DNA from: Lentzea sp. NBRC 102530
GTDB taxonomy: Bacteria > Actinomycetota > Actinomycetes > Mycobacteriales > Pseudonocardiaceae
Direction: 5' to 3'
NCBI RefSeq assembly: GCF_030269365.1
Contig: NZ_BSTF01000001.1
Location: forward strand, 868,001-932,000
DNA length: 64,000 nt
Part shown: one piece after another, positions 28,201 to 36,709 of the stretch
Position numbering within the stretch: position 1 is the first letter of the stretch
Layout of the letters: every line of letters begins with the position of its first letter
Program-made: the position numbers and the translations under genes
Notes under the pieces: model-generated
The model's input: the letters and a program-made list of their open reading frames with translations, nothing else
Database searches by the model: none
Told to the model about the DNA's origin: nothing

Positions 28201-29577
28201 TCATCGGCTCAGGTACTTCGTCGCCGCGTCCGCGTACCGCTCGCGGATCGACGGCACCGCGTCCGCCTCGTACCGCGTGCTGTCCGCGCCCGCCCACTCC
28301 GGCGGGGCCTCGCCGCCGGTGAGCGTCCACGCCGCCTGCCGGGCCGCACCGTCGGCCACGTACTCACCCGGCGCGGGCACCGTCACCGGCACACCGAACA
28401 CGGAAGGTGCGATCTCCCGCACGGCACGAGAAGCCGCAGCTCCTCCGACGAGCCGCACGCCCGTGACGTCCGCACCCTGCGATGTCAACGCATCGAGGCC
28501 AACGGCCAGACCGCACAACATGCCTTCCACCGCCGCACGCGCGATGTTCGCGGGCGTGGCGTTGGTGAGCGTCAGGCCGTGCAACGCCCCGGTCGCGTCC
28601 GGCAGGTTCGGTGTCCGTTCACCTTCCAAGTAGGGAACCAACACCAGCCCTTCCGCACCGGGCCGGGCGGACAACGCGAGGTCGCTCAACGTGGCCAGGT
28701 CGACGCCCAGCATGCGGGCGGTCGCGTCCAGCACACGGGCGGCGTTCAGCGTGCACGCCAACGGCAGGTAGCGCCCCGTGGCGTCGGCGAACCCCGCCAC
28801 GATGCCGGACGGGTCGGCGGCCCGCACGTCGGCCGTGGCCGTGACCACCCCGGACGTGCCGAGCGACACGACGACACCGCCGCCCACCCCGAGCATGGCC
28901 GCCGCGTTGTCCCCGGCACCCGCCCCGAGCCGCACGGGCCCGTCCACGTACGAGGAAGGCCCGAGCACCTGCGGCAGCACCACGTCGGACCGGCCGAGGG
29001 CCAGTTCGACGAGCGACGGCACGTAGGAGTTCGTCACCGAGTCGAAGTACCCGGTGCCGGACGCGTCCGAGCGGTCGGTCACGAGGTCGGACAGCACACC
29101 GGTACCGCGCAGCCGCCACGTCAGCCAGTCGTGCGGCAGGCAGACGGCGGCGGTGCGCTTGGCGTTGTCCGGCTCGTGCTGGGCGAGCCAGCGCAGCTTC
29201 GTGATCGTGAACGACGCCACCGGCACGAGCCCGATCCGCGCCGCCCACTCGTCCGCACCCAGCTCGTCGGTCAGCGAAGCGGCGGCCGCCGCGGAACGGG
29301 TGTCGTTCCACAGCAGCGCCTCCCGCACGACGGCGCCGTCCTCGTCGAGGCAGACCATGCCGTGCTGCTGGCCGGCGACGCTCAACGCCGCGACGTCGTC
29401 CAGCCCGCCGGCGTCGGCGAGCGCGGACTCCAGGGCCGACCACCAGTGCGAGGGGTGCACCTCGGTGCCGTCCGGGTGAGCCGCGCGGCCCTCCCGGACG
29501 AGCCTGCCCGTCTCCGCGTCGCGGACCACGACCTTGCACGACTGCGTCGAGGAGTCGACGCCGGCGACCAGCGTCAT
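28201..29577 (-). CDS. xylB: Xylulokinase
   Basis: Phosphorylates D-xylulose to xylulose 5-phosphate. The 458-residue FGGY kinase begins [13 protein letters not shown], has the substrate motif VAGQQHGMV, the [10 protein letters not shown] segment, and the second-domain [11 protein letters not shown] and [15 protein letters not shown] motifs. ATG 29577 lies one base after the xylA stop codon, so xylA-xylB is an operon with coupled translation. Confidence 0.95.
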   Translation of the reverse strand: MTLVAGVDSSTQSCKVVVRDAETGRLVREGRAAHPDGTEVHPSHWWSALESALADAGGLDDVAALSVAGQQHGMVCLDEDGAVVREALLWNDTRSAAAAASLTDELGADEWAARIGLVPVASFTITKLRWLAQHEPDNAKRTAAVCLPHDWLTWRLRGTGVLSDLVTDRSDASGTGYFDSVTNSYVPSLVELALGRSDVVLPQVLGPSSYVDGPVRLGAGAGDNAAAMLGVGGGVVVSLGTSGVVTATADVRAADPSGIVAGFADATGRYLPLACTLNAARVLDATARMLGVDLATLSDLALSARPGAEGLVLVPYLEGERTPNLPDATGALHGLTLTNATPANIARAAVEGMLCGLAVGLDALTSQGADVTGVRLVGGAAASRAVREIAPSVFGVPVTVPAPGEYVADGAARQAAWTLTGGEAPPEWAGADSTRYEADAVPSIRERYADAATKYLSR

Positions 29578-29578
29578 G

Positions 29579-30727
29579 TCAGCGCGCTCCGGTGAGGTGC
29601 TCGATCGCCAGCTGGTTGAGGCGCACGAACCCGTACCCGCGCTCGGCCGCCGCGTCCACGTCGAACCCGGTGTCGGCCAGCAGGTCGTCGTAGGACTCAC
29701 CGGCGTTCAGCGTGGGCTGCCCCAGCTCGGCGACGCCCGCGGTCTGCAACGCCTCCTGCACCTCCGGGTCGGCCCGGAACGCCGCCGCGCGGTCGCGGAG
29801 CAGCAGGTAGGTGGCCATGTTCGCCTTGGCCGAGTCCCACACGCCGGTGATGTCCTCGGTGCGCGACGGCTTGTAGTCGAAGTGCCGCGGGCCGTCGTAG
29901 CCTGCCGTCTCCAGCAGGTCGACCAGCGCGAACGCGTTCATCAGGTCGCCGTGCCCGAACACCAGGTCCTGGTCGTACTTGATGCTGCGCTGGCCGTTGA
30001 GGTCGATGTGGAACAGCTTGCCGTGCCACAACGCCTGCGCGATGCCGTGCACGAAGTTCAGGCCCGCCATCTGCTCGTGCCCGACCTCGGGGTTCAGGCC
30101 GACCAGCTCGGGCTTGTCGAGCGAGGAGATGAACGCCAGCGCGTGGCCGACCGTCGGCAGCAGGATGTCGCCGCGCGGCTCGTTCGGCTTCGGCTCCAGT
30201 GCGAACCGGATGTCGTAGCCGCGGTCCGTGACGAACTGGGTCAGCAGGTTCATGCCCTCGCGGTAGCGGTCGAGCGCCGCCCGCACGTCCTTGGCCACGT
30301 CGTACTCGGAGCCCTCGCGGCCGCCCCACAGCACGAACGTCTTGGCGCCGAGTTCGGCGGCCAGCTCGATGTTGCGCAGCACCTTCTGCAGCGCGAACCG
30401 CCGCACGCCGCGGTCGTTGCTGGTGAAGCCGCCGTCCTTGAAGACGGGGTGGGCGAACAGGTTCGTCGTCACCATCGGGATGACGAGCCCGGTCTCCTTG
30501 AGCGCGTCCTGCAGGCGGCCGATCTGCTTCTCGCGGTGGGTCGCCTCGAAACCGAACAGGTCGTCGTCGTGGAACGTCAGGCCGTAGGCGCCCAGCTCGG
30601 CGAGCCGGTGCACCGCCTCGACCACGTCCAGTTCGGGGCGCGTGGCGTCGCCGAACGGGTCGCGGCCCTGCCAGCCCACGGTCCAGAGACCGAAGGAGAA
30701 CTTGTCCGCCGGAGTGGGCGTGCTCAT
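29579..30727 (-). CDS. xylA: Xylose isomerase
   Basis: Converts D-xylose to D-xylulose. The 382-residue protein has the family signatures [26 protein letters not shown] with the catalytic His, [12 protein letters not shown] (metal ligands), [11 protein letters not shown] and [12 protein letters not shown] 30727 was chosen by similarity to other actinobacterial XylA starts; ATG 30730 and 30739 are in frame and the GAGGTGG between them makes the exact start uncertain. First gene of xylA-xylB, under a likely operator at 30742-30756. Confidence 0.96.
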   Translation of the reverse strand: MSTPTPADKFSFGLWTVGWQGRDPFGDATRPELDVVEAVHRLAELGAYGLTFHDDDLFGFEATHREKQIGRLQDALKETGLVIPMVTTNLFAHPVFKDGGFTSNDRGVRRFALQKVLRNIELAAELGAKTFVLWGGREGSEYDVAKDVRAALDRYREGMNLLTQFVTDRGYDIRFALEPKPNEPRGDILLPTVGHALAFISSLDKPELVGLNPEVGHEQMAGLNFVHGIAQALWHGKLFHIDLNGQRSIKYDQDLVFGHGDLMNAFALVDLLETAGYDGPRHFDYKPSRTEDITGVWDSAKANMATYLLLRDRAAAFRADPEVQEALQTAGVAELGQPTLNAGESYDDLLADTGFDVDAAAERGYGFVRLNQLAIEHLTGAR

Positions 30728-30741
30728 CATCCACCTCATTC

Positions 30742-30756
30742 GTTCAATGCTTGAAC
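30742..30756. promoter_or_regulatory. Operator-like palindrome upstream of xylA
   Basis: Perfect 6-bp inverted repeat GTTCAA-TGC-TTGAAC immediately upstream of the xylA start codons. It is the only clear palindrome in the xyl promoter, so it is a candidate site for the ROK regulator at 27003. Confidence 0.65.
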
Positions 30757-30798
30757 TTAGTCTGGACAGTACGACGCCACGCCCGTGATCGCAATCGG

Positions 30799-31383
30799 TC
30801 AGATCCGCGCGGCCACGGCCTCGACGGCGGGGGCCAGCGCCTCGGCGATCGCCCGGTAGCCCGCGGCGGACGGGTGGAAGCGGTCGCCGGCGAAGAGCGA
30901 CGGGTCGGCGGCGAACCGGGGCGTCACGGCGCGTTCGACGTGGGCGACCACGCCGCCGGCGCGGATGACCGCCCGTTGCTGGACCTCGGCGTACTGGCGG
31001 CTCGCGGCCGACACGACGTCGCGCAACGCGGGCGGCACGTGCGCGACGACGCTCAGGTCCGGCGCCGTGGCGACGACGACCTCCGCGCCGGCGGCCTTCA
31101 GGTCGGCGACCGCGTCGTGCAGCTGCCGCGCGCCGACCGCCGGTGGAACGAACCTGGTCAGGTCGTTCGCTCCGATCACCACCACCGCGATGTCGACGGC
31201 GCCCGCGGACCGCACCTGCCCGCGCAGGTCCGCGGACTTGGCGCCGGGGAAGGCGCGCACTTGAAGATCGATCTGGTGACCTGCCGCCCTGAGGTGCTGG
31301 GCGAGCAACGGGCCGAGAGTGTCCTCGCGGCGGGTGCTGCCCACTCCGGCGGCGATCGAGTCACCGAGCAGACACAAACGCAT
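30799..31383 (-). CDS. SGNH/GDSL-family hydrolase
   Basis: A 194-residue esterase/lipase-like protein. Block I is [12 protein letters not shown] with Ser9, block [13 protein letters not shown] has the Asn, and block [12 protein letters not shown] the Asp/His pair, giving a complete SGNH set. There is no signal peptide, so it acts in the cytoplasm. Its place next to the xylose genes could mean deacetylation of xylo-oligosaccharides, but that is inference. Confidence 0.9.
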   Translation of the reverse strand: MRLCLLGDSIAAGVGSTRREDTLGPLLAQHLRAAGHQIDLQVRAFPGAKSADLRGQVRSAGAVDIAVVVIGANDLTRFVPPAVGARQLHDAVADLKAAGAEVVVATAPDLSVVAHVPPALRDVVSAASRQYAEVQQRAVIRAGGVVAHVERAVTPRFAADPSLFAGDRFHPSAAGYRAIAEALAPAVEAVAARI

Positions 31384-31470
31384 GGTCGTTCAACGAAAGC
31401 CGGGGCTGTGGTGTTCCGGGGAACAAACCGTGCTGCCGTCCGGTTGGGAGAAATGGGTTCCGTCGGAGTG

Positions 31471-31493
31471 TTGATCTGTCTACACTCCACGAT
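31471..31493 (+). promoter_or_regulatory. Putative promoter of the EF-G-like leader
   Basis: TACACT at 31481-31486 is a good -10 hexamer; TTCCGT at 31458-31463 lies 17 bases before it as a weak -35. Transcription from about 31493 would give a ~200-base leader ahead of the EF-G-like gene, holding a short coding unit and hairpins. Confidence 0.5.
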
Positions 31494-31520
31494 CATCACC
31501 GAGACGAGAGGAGACCGGCC

Positions 31521-31619
31521 GTGCGTACCGCCGTCGTCGTCCTCTCGTCCCGTTTCGACGTGATCCTCGTGTCCTCGCACCCCGGTCGCCCGCTGCGCGC
31601 CGGGCACCGGAGTGTCTGA
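31521..31619 (+). CDS. 32-residue leader peptide upstream of EF-G paralogue
   Basis: GTG 31521 is preceded by AGAGGAGA with ideal spacing, a stronger ribosome-binding site than that of the main gene. It encodes 32 residues (starting MRTAVVVLSSRFDVILVSSH) rich in Val/Ser/Arg and ends in TGA at 31617-31619, inside the first arm of a hairpin. This arrangement is typical of regulatory leader peptides. Confidence 0.65.
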   Translation: MRTAVVVLSSRFDVILVSSHPGRPLRAGHRSV

Positions 31620-31660
31620 CGAACCCCTGAGAGCGGTTCGTCGGGTCATCGCGCTGACCC
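31618..31660 (+). promoter_or_regulatory. Attenuator-like double hairpin in EF-G leader
   Basis: The first stem pairs GACGAACC (31618-31625) with GGTTCGTC (31635-31642), perfect over 8 bp, and its 5' arm overlaps the leader stop codon. It is directly followed by a second stem, GGGTCA (31643-31648) with TGACCC (31655-31660). A ribosome at the end of the leader would cover the first stem. The main ATG lies 32 bases further on. There is no U-run, so translational or Rho-type control is as likely as termination. Confidence 0.6.
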
Positions 31661-31692
31661 CGTAAGTCCTTGAACACGAAGGCAAAACCATC

Positions 31693-33678
31693 ATGCGCAC
31701 GATCACGTTGAACGCTGTCCGCAACCTCGGCATCCTCGCCCACGTCGACGCGGGCAAGACCACGCTCACCGAACGCTTCCTGTTCGCCACCGGCAGCACC
31801 TACAAGCGCGGCGAGGTCCACGACGGCACCACCGTCACCGACTTCGACCCGCAGGAGCGCGACCGCGGCATCACGATCTTCGCCGCCGCCGTGACCTGCA
31901 CGTGGGACGGCCACCGCATCAACCTCATCGACACGCCGGGCCACGTCGACTTCGCCGACGAGGTCGAACGGTCCCTGCGCGTGCTCGACGGGGCGGTCGC
32001 GGTGTTCGACGGCGTCGCCGGGGTCGAGCCGCAGAGCGAATCGGTGTGGCGCCAGGCAGATCGGCACGGCGTGCCGCGGATCGCGTTCGTCAACAAGCTC
32101 GACCGGGCGGGCGCGGACCTCGACGCAGTCGTGGCGTCGATCCGCACGCGCCTGCACACCGCGCCGCTCGTCGTGCAGCTGCCGATCGGCGCGGAGGACG
32201 GGTTCCGCGGTGTCGTCGACCTGGTGCGCATGCGTGCGCTGGTCTGGGACGACGACCTCGCGGAAGGCCCTGTGCCGGAATCGTTGCTGGCAGAGGCGCG
32301 ACGACGCCGTCGTCTCCTGGAGGAGGCGGTGGCCGAGCTGCACCCCGAGGCGTTGGAGGAGTTCTTCGAAGGAGGTCTGTCCGAGCGGACGCTGCGCAAG
32401 GCTCTGCGCGAGATCACGAGCCAGGGCACCGGAACCGTCGTGCTGTGCGGTAGCGCTTACCGCAACCGGGGCGTGGAACCGTTGCTGGACGCGGTGATCG
32501 CGTACCTGCCGTCCCCCGTGGACGTTCCGCCGGTGCGCGGCGTCGACGGGCAGGAACGCCTTCCCGATCCGGACGAGGAGTTCGCGGCGTTGGTGTTCAA
32601 GGTGAACGCCACCGCCACCGGGCGGCTCGCGTACGTCCGCGTCTACTCCGGCACCCTCCACAAGGGAGACTCGGTGCTGGTGGCGGGCCGCGCGGAACGC
32701 GTCGGGCGGATCCTGCGCGTCCAGGCCGACCGGCACACGCCGGTCGACGAGGCCGTCGCGGGTGACATCGTGGCGCTGGTCGGGCTGAAGTCGGCCCGCA
32801 TCGGGGCGACGCTGTGCGCTCCGAACGCTCCGGTGCTGCTCGAACCCCCGGTGTCGGCGGAACCCGTCGTCTCGGTGGCCGTGGAGGCGCGCACCAGCGC
32901 CGACAACGCGCGGCTCGTCGAGGCGCTGGCGCACCTGGTCGACGAGGACCCGTCCCTGCGGTTCGGGACGGACCCCGAGAGCGGCCAGACGGTGCTGTCC
33001 GGCCAGGGCGAACTGCAGTTGGAGGTGGCGGTGCAGAAGGCACGGACGCTGCATCGCGTGGAGATCACGATGGGCCGTCCGCGCGTCTCGTACCGGGAGA
33101 CGGTCGGCTCCGGGGTGCGCGGATTCGCGTACCGGCACGTGAAGCAGGACGGAGGGCAGGGCCAGTTCGCCCACGTCGTGATCGACACCGAACCGCTGGA
33201 GGACGGGTTCGAGTTCCGCTCGGCCGTCACCGGCGGCCGGGTGCCGCAGGAGTTCGTCCGCGCGGTCGAACAGGGCTGCCGGGACGCGCTCGCCGAAGGA
33301 CCGCTCGGCCACCGGGTGGTCGGCCTGCGGGTGACGCTCACCGACGGGTCCACGCACGTCAAGGACTCGTCGGAGATGGCGTTCCGGACGGCGGGACGGC
33401 TCGGGCTGCGCGAGGCGCTGAAGGCCGGCGTCATGACGCTGCTCGAACCGATCGCCGAGGTCACGGTGACCGTGCCGGACTCCTACCTCGGCGGGGTGCT
33501 CGGTGACCTGGCGACGCGTCGCGGCCGGATCCTCGGCTCGGTGGCCAGGTCCGGTGCGACGGTGGTGACGGCGAGCGTGCCGATGGCCGAGATGTTCGGG
33601 TACGTGACGAGGTTGCGCAGCCGGACGCAGGGCCGCGGCAGCTTCACCAGCACGCCGACCGGCTACGCGCCCGCGTAG
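31693..33678 (+). CDS. Elongation factor G paralogue (translational GTPase)
   Basis: A 661-residue translation GTPase. G motifs: [14 protein letters not shown] (G1), RGITI (G2), [11 protein letters not shown] (G3), FVNKLDRAG (G4). Domains III-V follow EF-G, for example [37 protein letters not shown] and [12 protein letters not shown] at the C-terminus. It is shorter than housekeeping EF-G (~700) and lacks the str-operon neighbours, so it is a second, FusA2/FusB-type copy. Similarity to TetM-type protection proteins is limited to the G domain. A possible role is relief of ribosome-targeting inhibitors, suggested by the leader peptide rather than by the protein itself. Confidence 0.88.
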   Translation: MRTITLNAVRNLGILAHVDAGKTTLTERFLFATGSTYKRGEVHDGTTVTDFDPQERDRGITIFAAAVTCTWDGHRINLIDTPGHVDFADEVERSLRVLDGAVAVFDGVAGVEPQSESVWRQADRHGVPRIAFVNKLDRAGADLDAVVASIRTRLHTAPLVVQLPIGAEDGFRGVVDLVRMRALVWDDDLAEGPVPESLLAEARRRRRLLEEAVAELHPEALEEFFEGGLSERTLRKALREITSQGTGTVVLCGSAYRNRGVEPLLDAVIAYLPSPVDVPPVRGVDGQERLPDPDEEFAALVFKVNATATGRLAYVRVYSGTLHKGDSVLVAGRAERVGRILRVQADRHTPVDEAVAGDIVALVGLKSARIGATLCAPNAPVLLEPPVSAEPVVSVAVEARTSADNARLVEALAHLVDEDPSLRFGTDPESGQTVLSGQGELQLEVAVQKARTLHRVEITMGRPRVSYRETVGSGVRGFAYRHVKQDGGQGQFAHVVIDTEPLEDGFEFRSAVTGGRVPQEFVRAVEQGCRDALAEGPLGHRVVGLRVTLTDGSTHVKDSSEMAFRTAGRLGLREALKAGVMTLLEPIAEVTVTVPDSYLGGVLGDLATRRGRILGSVARSGATVVTASVPMAEMFGYVTRLRSRTQGRGSFTSTPTGYAPA

Positions 33679-33697
33679 CGGTTCACCGGCAAGATCG

Positions 33698-33736
33698 CAG
33701 GCCCGGCTCTGTCGACCGACGACGGGGCCGGGCCTG
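33698..33736 (+). terminator. Hairpin after EF-G paralogue
   Basis: A 10-bp perfect stem CAGGCCCGGC / GCCGGGCCTG starting 20 bases after the stop codon. No T-run follows, as is common for actinobacterial terminators. Confidence 0.65.
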
Positions 33737-33752
33737 TGTCATGATCGGCTGA

Positions 33753-34514
33753 ATGGAGCCGTTGCGCGTCATGTCCTTCAACCTCAAGTTCGCCTCCACC
33801 GCCGAGCCGAACTCGTGGGCCACCCGGCGCCCGGTCGTGGCGCAGTTGCTGATGAACGAACTGCCGGCCCTCCTCGGCACCCAGGAGGGCCTGTACGGGC
33901 AGCTGGGCGACATCGCCCACGACCTCCCCGACCACTACGACTGGATCGGCCTCGGCCGGCTGGGCGGCAGCCACGACGAGTTCATGGCGATCTTCTTCGA
34001 CACCCTCCGGCTCGAACCGCTGGAGTTCGACCACGAGTGGCTGTCGGACACCCCGAAGGTCGTGGGGTCGCGGTCCTGGGGCAACAACGTGGTCCGCATG
34101 GTCACGTGGATCCGGTTCGCGGACCGCCTGACCGGCAAGCAGTTCGTGGCCGTGAACACGCACTTCGACCACGAGTCCGCGCACGCCCGCCTGCGCAGCG
34201 CCGAGGTCGTGCGCGACCGCCTGCAGGCCCAGACGTTGCCGGTCGTCGTCACCGGAGACTTCAACGACGTCCCCGGCTCGCCGCCCCACGCCGCCCTCAC
34301 GAGCCTGCTGGCCGACACCTGGCTGACCGGTCCGCGGCAGACGCCGGCCTACGGGACGTTCCACGGCTACGGCCCGCTGGTTCCCGACGGCCCGCGCATC
34401 GACTGGATCCTGACCCGCGGTGCCGCGGTCGAGTCCGTCGCGATGAACACCTACCAGCGAGATGGCCAGTACCCGTCCGACCACCTCGCCGTCCAGGCGT
34501 CGGTCACCTTCTAG
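33753..34514 (+). CDS. Endonuclease/exonuclease/phosphatase family protein
   Basis: A 253-residue EEP-fold metal-dependent phosphodiesterase or phosphatase. Visible family motifs: MSFNLKFAS (Asn), GTQEGLYGQL (metal-binding Glu), VAVNTHFDHES (catalytic His), VVTGDFNDVPGS (Asp/Asn), RIDWILTR and the final PSDHLAVQ His. It has no signal peptide. EEP proteins act on DNA, phosphoinositides or sphingolipids, and the substrate cannot be told. Its end overlaps the convergent M28-like gene by 11 bases. Confidence 0.9.
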   Translation: MEPLRVMSFNLKFASTAEPNSWATRRPVVAQLLMNELPALLGTQEGLYGQLGDIAHDLPDHYDWIGLGRLGGSHDEFMAIFFDTLRLEPLEFDHEWLSDTPKVVGSRSWGNNVVRMVTWIRFADRLTGKQFVAVNTHFDHESAHARLRSAEVVRDRLQAQTLPVVVTGDFNDVPGSPPHAALTSLLADTWLTGPRQTPAYGTFHGYGPLVPDGPRIDWILTRGAAVESVAMNTYQRDGQYPSDHLAVQASVTF

Positions 34515-35970
34515 GCGCCCACTCGGGTGGCAGGTCGTGCGAGCAGGTCGGGGCACCGGCCGCCCGCTGCTGCCGCTGGGTCAGGTACGGCCCGGCGATC
34601 TCGGTCCGGGGGACCGGTGCCAGCGCCGTGATCGCGTCACCGGCGGCCAGCACCTGGCGCCGCATCCGTTCGTGGTCGACGGCCTGCGCGCCGAACGCCG
34701 GTGCCCACAGCGTCCACGGCCCGGAGATCATCGCCATCGTCGGGACCAGGTGCGAGTGGAAGTGCGTGCCGATCCCGCCGAACGAGCACTGCGGCGGCAC
34801 CCGGCCCGGCACCGGCAGGTCGCTGCCCGGCAGGACGAACGTGCGGTCGACCTCCCGCCCGGTCAGCGCGGCCTGGGCGGTGCCGGCGAGCACCGGGCTG
34901 CCCGCGAACCACCCGGAGAACTCGGCCTGGCCGGTGGGCTGCAGGGAACCGCCGACGGGCAGGAACTCCCGCGTGCCGAGGTGTTCCAGCACGAACGCGA
35001 ACGCCACCGACCCCGAGTCGTACTCGGCGTCCAGCGCGCGGGCCTTGAACTCACTGCCCTCGGCGGGCCGGTGCAGGTGCCCCGTGGCGAAGACGAACTC
35101 GATCGTGCGCGGCCGGCACCGCAACGGCAGCCGCGCGAAGTGCTCCGCGAGCGCCAGCAACGCGACGGTGCCGTTCTCCTGCACCCAGCCCACGCCGTCG
35201 GTGTTGGTGTCGAGCACGATCCGTTCGCCGCTCACGCCCGGCAGCGTGGCGACCAGCGACCGGGTGACGGCCGGAACCCGTGCCGCCAGCACGCCGATCG
35301 TCGTGCGCGTGCCGGGAACCAGCCGCAGCGCCGCGTCCGAGCCGACGAACACGCCCGGCACGCGGTAGTGGGTGCCGAGGTGCGGGTCCCAGTAGCCCTT
35401 CACCTGCTCGTGCGGGAACGGGAAGGCGACCACCACCCCGGCCGCACCGGCCGTGCCCGCGTCCACCATGTCCTGGTCGAGCAGCGGTTCGGCGAGGTAG
35501 CCGCGGTCGAGGGCGGGGAACGCGCGCAGCACGACCTTGCCGCGGGCGTTCCCCGGCGTGATCGGGGTGCCGGCGGGCAGGTGCACGAGTTCACCGGAGC
35601 GCAGGCCGGGTTCCGAGTAGGGGATCGCGCCCGCGACCGGCACCGCGCCGCCGGAGAGCAGGAGGCCGGGGCCGGGCTGCCAGCGGGTGATCGTGAACGG
35701 TTCGGACCGCACGGACACACCCGGAAGGCGGCCGACCCTGCGTTCGAGCCACGAGATCAGGCGGTTGTGGTGGGGGCTGCCGGTCGCGCGGACGCCGAAC
35801 CCGGCGACGGTCGCGTTGAGCGCGCGGAGTTGCCGGGCCGAGGCGAACGTCCGCTCGTCGATCGTGGGGCCGCAGCCCGTCGCGGCGATCGCGGGCGTGG
35901 TCAGTTGGAGGGCGAAAACCGTTACGACACCTATGAATGCAACGCATCTGGCGGGGCGCACGCGGCACAC
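34504..35970 (-). CDS. Secreted M28-peptidase-like protein with altered metal-site motifs
   Basis: A 488-residue protein with an N-terminal signal peptide (CVAFIGVVTVFALQL, cleavage near AIAA). The layout, with a PA-like insertion (residues ~140-240: KVVLRAFPALDRGYLAEPLL) inside an aminopeptidase fold, resembles M28 exopeptidases. The usual zinc motifs are not recognisable: where GAHxD, DDxSG and AEEEG would stand, the sequence has VLDTNTDG, QENGTVALLAL and FATGHLHRP. It may be an inactive or re-purposed member. Start GTG 35970 has no clear Shine-Dalgarno. Confidence 0.7.
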   Translation of the reverse strand: MCRVRPARCVAFIGVVTVFALQLTTPAIAATGCGPTIDERTFASARQLRALNATVAGFGVRATGSPHHNRLISWLERRVGRLPGVSVRSEPFTITRWQPGPGLLLSGGAVPVAGAIPYSEPGLRSGELVHLPAGTPITPGNARGKVVLRAFPALDRGYLAEPLLDQDMVDAGTAGAAGVVVAFPFPHEQVKGYWDPHLGTHYRVPGVFVGSDAALRLVPGTRTTIGVLAARVPAVTRSLVATLPGVSGERIVLDTNTDGVGWVQENGTVALLALAEHFARLPLRCRPRTIEFVFATGHLHRPAEGSEFKARALDAEYDSGSVAFAFVLEHLGTREFLPVGGSLQPTGQAEFSGWFAGSPVLAGTAQAALTGREVDRTFVLPGSDLPVPGRVPPQCSFGGIGTHFHSHLVPTMAMISGPWTLWAPAFGAQAVDHERMRRQVLAAGDAITALAPVPRTEIAGPYLTQRQQRAAGAPTCSHDLPPEWAPRR

Positions 35971-36078
35971 TGTGGTCTGGGTGAGCGGCGCTCACAATCC
36001 GCTGTCCGGGTAGCCAAACGAGACCCTGTCAACCGTCAACTGAAATGGTTTATACCAATTTCCGCTACGGTCCGCGAG

Positions 36079-36687
36079 ATGCGCCTGAAATCGACGTTCG
36101 GCCGCGTCGCGGTGATCGCGTACGCGCTGTTGTTCACGCTCGGCTCCACGGGGGTGGCGAGCGCGTCGCACGGCAAGGAGTGCAGAACCCCGTCCATCGA
36201 CCGGTTGCAGCAGTGGATCGCCAGCGGCGAGGGCGCCACGGAACCCGCGACCGGCAGCATCCTCGTGCCGAAGGGGCGGCACGGCCACACGGCGAAGATC
36301 AAGTTCCTGGCCGACGACTGGGCGGTCATGGTGGTGTGGCTGGGCAACAAGTTCGAGGCCCAGGCCGATCTGTCCACATCGCACGGTTTCTGGATGACCT
36401 ACCGGGCCACGAACGACCTGTACGTCCAGTTGCGGCCGGCCGAGTTCTGGAGCGGTGGTGACAAGTGGGTCACCAAGATCCCGTCCACCGGCGGCGAGCT
36501 CGTCAAGCGGTTCTTCAGCTTCAAGACGAAGGACTGGACATATCTGCCGGCGCTCGGCAAGCCGTCCTACCCGCTCGCCGACGCCCTCGACGACGCCCGT
36601 GGCCTGGTGTTCGTCGGCAACACCAAGAACGACCTGGAGTTCACCAGCCTGAAGATCGACGGGTACCGGCCACCCTGCGTTCACTGA
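36079..36687 (+). CDS. Secreted protein of unknown function
   Basis: A 202-residue protein with a signal peptide (VAVIAYALLFTLGSTG, cleavage after VASA near residue 28). The mature part has two cysteines, one near its N-terminus (GKECRTPS) and one near the C-terminus (RPPCVH), which could form a disulphide. It is rich in aromatic residues and beta-like segments; I recognise no family. TACGGT at 36066-36071, seven bases before ATG 36079, suggests a leaderless transcript. It is divergent from the M28-like gene. Confidence 0.7.
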   Translation: MRLKSTFGRVAVIAYALLFTLGSTGVASASHGKECRTPSIDRLQQWIASGEGATEPATGSILVPKGRHGHTAKIKFLADDWAVMVVWLGNKFEAQADLSTSHGFWMTYRATNDLYVQLRPAEFWSGGDKWVTKIPSTGGELVKRFFSFKTKDWTYLPALGKPSYPLADALDDARGLVFVGNTKNDLEFTSLKIDGYRPPCVH

Positions 36688-36709
36688 AAACCGGTTATCG
36701 TCCCGGGAC

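Noticed and set aside
27241-29595. 784-codon plus-strand frame
   Set aside because: Antisense to the ROK regulator and xylB, both of which have complete family motifs.
31693-33678. TetM/OtrA-type tetracycline resistance protein
   Set aside because: Domains III-V follow EF-G ([10 protein letters not shown] ending, [11 protein letters not shown]), not the ribosomal protection proteins.
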